From: PGYR01 sp041675005 | Lineage (GTDB): Bacteria > Bacteroidota > Ignavibacteria > Kapaibacteriales > UBA2268 | Length of the DNA stretch: 64,000 nt | Reading direction: 5' to 3' | NCBI GenBank assembly: GCA_041675005.1 | Contig: JBAYUQ010000004.1 | Span: 62,001 to 126,000, forward strand | Shown: positions 61,732-64,000 of the stretch, one piece after another | Layout: each line of letters begins with the position of its first letter | How positions within the stretch are numbered: the first letter of the stretch is position 1 | The notes under the pieces: generated by a model | Databases searched by the model: none | The model's input: only the letters and a program-made list of their open reading frames with translations | What the model was told of the DNA's origin: nothing | Made by a program: the position numbers and the translations under genes

Positions 61732-62319
61732 TCACCATTTTGTTTCTGTTGTATTATTAATAACTCGTACTTTGCTTTTTGCATCTGCTATCTTATTATG
61801 GACACTACGTGCGTTAGGTATAAATTCAATACGAGTAATAGGGAAATCTTGATTGTTTCTTCTGTCTCTTTTCTTAAAACTCTGTATCGTCTGTCCAAAG
61901 CTAATATCACCGCTACCGTCGGGTTTTTCGGTGTATGACAAACTTGGCAGATTCTCAAGAAATACGGATTTATATGATTTATTGAACATTCCAGATTTTT
62001 GAATTATTCTTCTATTTGTGAGTGCATAAACGGTGTTTTTTCTTGAAATAGCATCAAAAAAATACCGACCAATTAGCAAATAAACACCAATTAATAAAAA
62101 TGGTGTTCCAAATAATGCAAATAGAATACTTGCATCCATAGCCATATAAGTCCAAAATATAGAGAATCCAAGCCAAAATATGCTGAAAAGCGTAAGGAAA
62201 ATATCAGTTGCTCTGAACTTAATTCCTCTCGCCGGCTTGTCTGCCCAGAGCAATCTCTCATCACCCTCTATTTGGTCTATGATTTCAGAGCGTGGGTCTA
62301 TGTAGTTGTAGCTATTCAT
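61732..62319 (-). CDS. PH-like-domain membrane protein
   Basis: 195 residues. Two membrane helices at about 38-88 (IFLTLFSIFWLGFSIFWTYM and ILFALFGTPFLLIGVYLLIG) follow a short N-terminus (GDERLLWADKPARG). After them NTVYALTNRRIIQKSGMFNK begins a bacterial PH-type domain (YALTNRRII is the signature). Function unknown. Packed between two operon genes. Confidence 0.8.
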   Translation of the reverse strand: MNSYNYIDPRSEIIDQIEGDERLLWADKPARGIKFRATDIFLTLFSIFWLGFSIFWTYMAMDASILFALFGTPFLLIGVYLLIGRYFFDAISRKNTVYALTNRRIIQKSGMFNKSYKSVFLENLPSLSYTEKPDGSGDISFGQTIQSFKKRDRRNNQDFPITRIEFIPNARSVHNKIADAKSKVRVINNTTETKW

Positions 62320-62322
62320 TTC

Positions 62323-62742
62323 TTAATAAAACTCATCTATCAAGTAGGTGTACCTTTCTATTGCTTGATTTTTATGAAGACTCAAAAACATGGGTATAGT
62401 TAAAATAATAGCATCATCGTTACATCCAAAAAGATAATAAATTCTATCCTGAGAAGAAAATACATATTCAATTTGTAATTTCTCTTCTTTTTCCAAAGCA
62501 ATAATATCTTTCTCCTCTAATACCTCAAGTACAATTGAAGACAAGCATTTAACAGCGACATTGTCAGAATAAATCAAATCTCTAATTGTTTCAATTTCTT
62601 CATCAATAACTAAACTATCAATCAGTTTAACATTTTTTCCTGGTTTACCACTAATACCACTTCCAAACACTATCCAATCAAGCTTTTCCTGCGCAATTAC
62701 AAGTACCATGGAAAATAAAAAAATAATTATAATCTTTTTCAT
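62323..62742 (-). CDS. Hypothetical exported protein
   Basis: 139 residues with signal peptide MKKIIIIFLFSMVLVIAQ. The mature part is helical with VAVKCLSSIVLEVLEEKDII, no known motif. First gene of the long minus-strand operon that runs to 55530, with gaps of a few bases between most genes. Confidence 0.65.
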   Translation of the reverse strand: MKKIIIIFLFSMVLVIAQEKLDWIVFGSGISGKPGKNVKLIDSLVIDEEIETIRDLIYSDNVAVKCLSSIVLEVLEEKDIIALEKEEKLQIEYVFSSQDRIYYLFGCNDDAIILTIPMFLSLHKNQAIERYTYLIDEFY

Positions 62743-62781
62743 AATTTTAACTTAGATTTATTCATATTTTCACAATATAAC

Positions 62782-62814
62782 AAAAAACCCAATAATTTTT
62801 GATTATTGGGTTTT
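62782..62814 (-). terminator. Intrinsic terminator after HTH gene
   Basis: Stem AAAACCCAATAAT/ATTATTGGGTTTT with loop of five T/G bases; reading on the minus strand a T run follows. Thirty bases are identical to 63769-63798. Confidence 0.88.
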
Positions 62815-62838
62815 ATTATCTAAACTTTGAATTAGAGT

Positions 62839-63132
62839 TTACTTTTCATCCATATTCAAATAGCTTTTCATTGCTTCAACATATTCTTCAAAAGCGGTTA
62901 GTCCTTTCTTTGATATTCGGCAAGTAGTTTTCGGGTAATTATTCTCGAAAGATTTATCTATAATAATGTACTCAGCTTCACTCAACACTTTAAGTTGGTG
63001 ACTTAGATTGCCTTGTGTAGTTTTGGTTATTTTCTTTAAATGTTTAAAGTCTGCAGAATCAACTTTGATCAAAAATGAAATAATAGCCAATCTTACTTGC
63101 TGATTTAGAACTTTATCGAGATTTTCATACAT
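62839..63132 (-). CDS. Winged-helix transcriptional regulator (HTH_34 type)
   Basis: 97 residues. The helix-turn-helix is in ADFKHLKKITKTTQGNLSHQ, recognition helix LSHQLKVLSEAEYI, and the wing KTTCRISKKGLTAFEEYVEA. This matches the ArsR-like small regulators that in this phylum pair with a membrane protein, as here: the partner lies one base upstream. It probably represses its own operon. Ligand unknown. Confidence 0.9.
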   Translation of the reverse strand: MYENLDKVLNQQVRLAIISFLIKVDSADFKHLKKITKTTQGNLSHQLKVLSEAEYIIIDKSFENNYPKTTCRISKKGLTAFEEYVEAMKSYLNMDEK

Positions 63133-63133
63133 T

Positions 63134-63697
63134 CTACTTTTCGTTTTTTAATTTATAAGCCGGTATCAAATATCCAATCGCTATTGCTAAGGCATATAAT
63201 AAATATGCATTTTCATTATTTATATATAGAGTCGTTAGCGAAATTACGAAGAAAACTACTCCTCCGAAAACTAAAGGTTTGAATTTCATAGTTAACCCAG
63301 AAACTAAAGTACCCATACCTGCGATTAGTAAAGTTAGTACTACGGGGTTGATTCCAATATATACAGATATATAGACAACTACTAACATAGAAAACGCAAT
63401 CACTATCCACATTGATTTTAAAAATACTTCCAGATGTGTTCTAAAGCCTTTTTCTTTATCTTTTTTCTTAGAGACAACGCTTGTAATAATACCACCAATC
63501 GGCATTATTATAATCCAAGGAAGAAAATGCCATTTGAGTTCACCTGATTTTAGCAAAGCATAATCTGCCAATGATGACACAATAGTTAACCAACCCCAAA
63601 ATAAATAGAAGAAACTTTGTGATTTCAGATTCTCTTTTGCGTTAAGTATTGATTCTGAAATTATATCAATACTTTCTTTTGCACTAATATTTCCCAT
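63134..63697 (-). CDS. Hypothetical membrane protein, partner of the HTH regulator
   Basis: 187 residues. A soluble N-terminus (SAKESIDIISESILNAKENL) precedes five hydrophobic helices (FFYLFWGWLTIVSSLADYAL, FLPWIIIMPIGGIITSVVSK, VFLKSMWIVIAFSMLVVVYI, VVLTLLIAGMGTLVSGLTMK, YLLYALAIAIGYLIPAYKLK). It lies directly before the regulator, one base apart. Such pairs are widespread in Bacteroidota; the sensed signal is unknown. Confidence 0.8.
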   Translation of the reverse strand: MGNISAKESIDIISESILNAKENLKSQSFFYLFWGWLTIVSSLADYALLKSGELKWHFLPWIIIMPIGGIITSVVSKKKDKEKGFRTHLEVFLKSMWIVIAFSMLVVVYISVYIGINPVVLTLLIAGMGTLVSGLTMKFKPLVFGGVVFFVISLTTLYINNENAYLLYALAIAIGYLIPAYKLKNEK

Positions 63698-63768
63698 AAT
63701 TTTTATCCAAATAAGTTAAACAACATTACAAACATAATATAGTTTGTATAACAAACCAAATTATTGTT

Positions 63769-63798
63769 AAAAAACCCAATAATTTTTGATTATTGGGT
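63769..63798 (-). terminator. Terminator of the YCII-like gene; copy of 62782 hairpin
   Basis: The 30 bases AAAAAACCCAATAATTTTTG and GATTATTGGGT match the other copy exactly. On the minus strand it follows the stop of the truncated gene at the right edge by 30 bases. Confidence 0.82.
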
Positions 63799-63828
63799 AT
63801 GGAATTACTATGAATTATGAAATTTATA

Positions 63829-64000
63829 TTAAAATTCAAATTTCATTATTTCTCTTATTTCTATCATGTCGCCACTTGCAAGTATTGGGCAACCTTTTGA
63901 TAGCTCTATAGCTTTATCCATAGACTCTGCTTTTATCAGTGTGAATCCACCGACTAATTCTTTAGCTTCTACATAAGGGCCGTCTGTTACTACGTTATCG
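63829..64000 (-). CDS. YCII-domain protein, truncated by window edge
   Basis: The last 56 codons of a minus-strand gene; the start lies outside the window. The visible end DNVVTDGPYVEAKELVGGFT then LIKAESMDKAIELSKGCPIL and EIREIMKFEF matches the C-terminal half of YCII-family proteins (DGPYxExKExxGGF signature). These are small soluble proteins of poorly known function, often next to sigma-factor genes. Stop at 63829. Confidence 0.9.
   Translation of the reverse strand, partial: DNVVTDGPYVEAKELVGGFTLIKAESMDKAIELSKGCPILASGDMIEIREIMKFEF

Noticed and set aside
1..64000. tRNA, rRNA, transposase and integrase genes
   Set aside because: None of the intergenic regions shows a cloverleaf or rRNA core, and no open frame carries a DDE, tyrosine or serine recombinase motif.

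Overview
This 64 kb window is an AT-rich chromosomal segment of a Gram-negative bacterium, most likely from the Bacteroidota/Chlorobiota (FCB) group. The best guess is a motile Ignavibacteria- or Kapabacteria-like lineage. Several large exported proteins end in the C-terminal sorting domain of the type IX secretion system (T9SS), which points to that group. A flagellar filament cluster (flagellin, FliS, FliD, FlaG, FlgM-like) sits in the same window, and flagella are rare among classical Bacteroidota. A B12-dependent ribonucleotide reductase, many short lipoproteins and large beta-propeller proteins fit the same picture. The taxonomic call is inference. No rRNA, tRNA, CRISPR array, transposase or phage structural block was seen.

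Layout. 1-5.6 kb: an edge-truncated outer-membrane barrel, a chained RidA/lipoprotein/VOC operon, and a DUF1003 protein coupled to a T9SS propeller protein. 5.8-11.3 kb: a PaaI-like thioesterase, a sortilin-like propeller and a PaaJ/PcaF-like thiolase in one tight operon, then a lipoprotein and a strong terminator. 11.4-20.2 kb: a giant T9SS protein with an OmpA-like partner, then two tandem POT-family transporters. 20.6-28 kb: metK and a five-LysM MltD on the minus strand, a large FG-GAP-type secreted protein and an OmpR-type regulator. 28-34.7 kb: CreD, a SIMPL protein, a histidine kinase, PaaY and a rhomboid protease. 34.7-38.7 kb: the flagellar cluster behind a sigma-28 promoter. 38.7-44 kb: ssb, a YitT-family protein and nrdJ. 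44-46.3 kb: a very AT-rich cassette of unknown exported proteins between copies of one terminator. 46.7-55.4 kb: NfeD/stomatin, purH, CsbD, SdpI, an SGNH/MBOAT acetylation pair and an aldehyde dehydrogenase. 55.5-64 kb: a long minus-strand operon of small enzymes and membrane proteins, split by a T9SS/endosialidase-chaperone module.

Themes. Catabolic genes are scattered: paaI, paaJ and paaY of phenylacetate/beta-ketoadipate metabolism, plus a RidA protein and an aldehyde dehydrogenase that both resemble enzymes of the 2-aminomuconate (kynurenine) route. Surface and export functions dominate the rest. Intergenic regions carry at least two families of short dispersed hairpin repeats. The most notable structural observation is a 52-bp duplicate of the 5' end of a nitrilase-family gene at 60021-60072. 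It marks where a roughly 2.5 kb two-gene module appears to have entered an otherwise tightly packed operon. The most notable unknown genes are at 44138-45251: a lipoprotein with a glycine-rich hydrophobic C-terminus followed by a small membrane protein.
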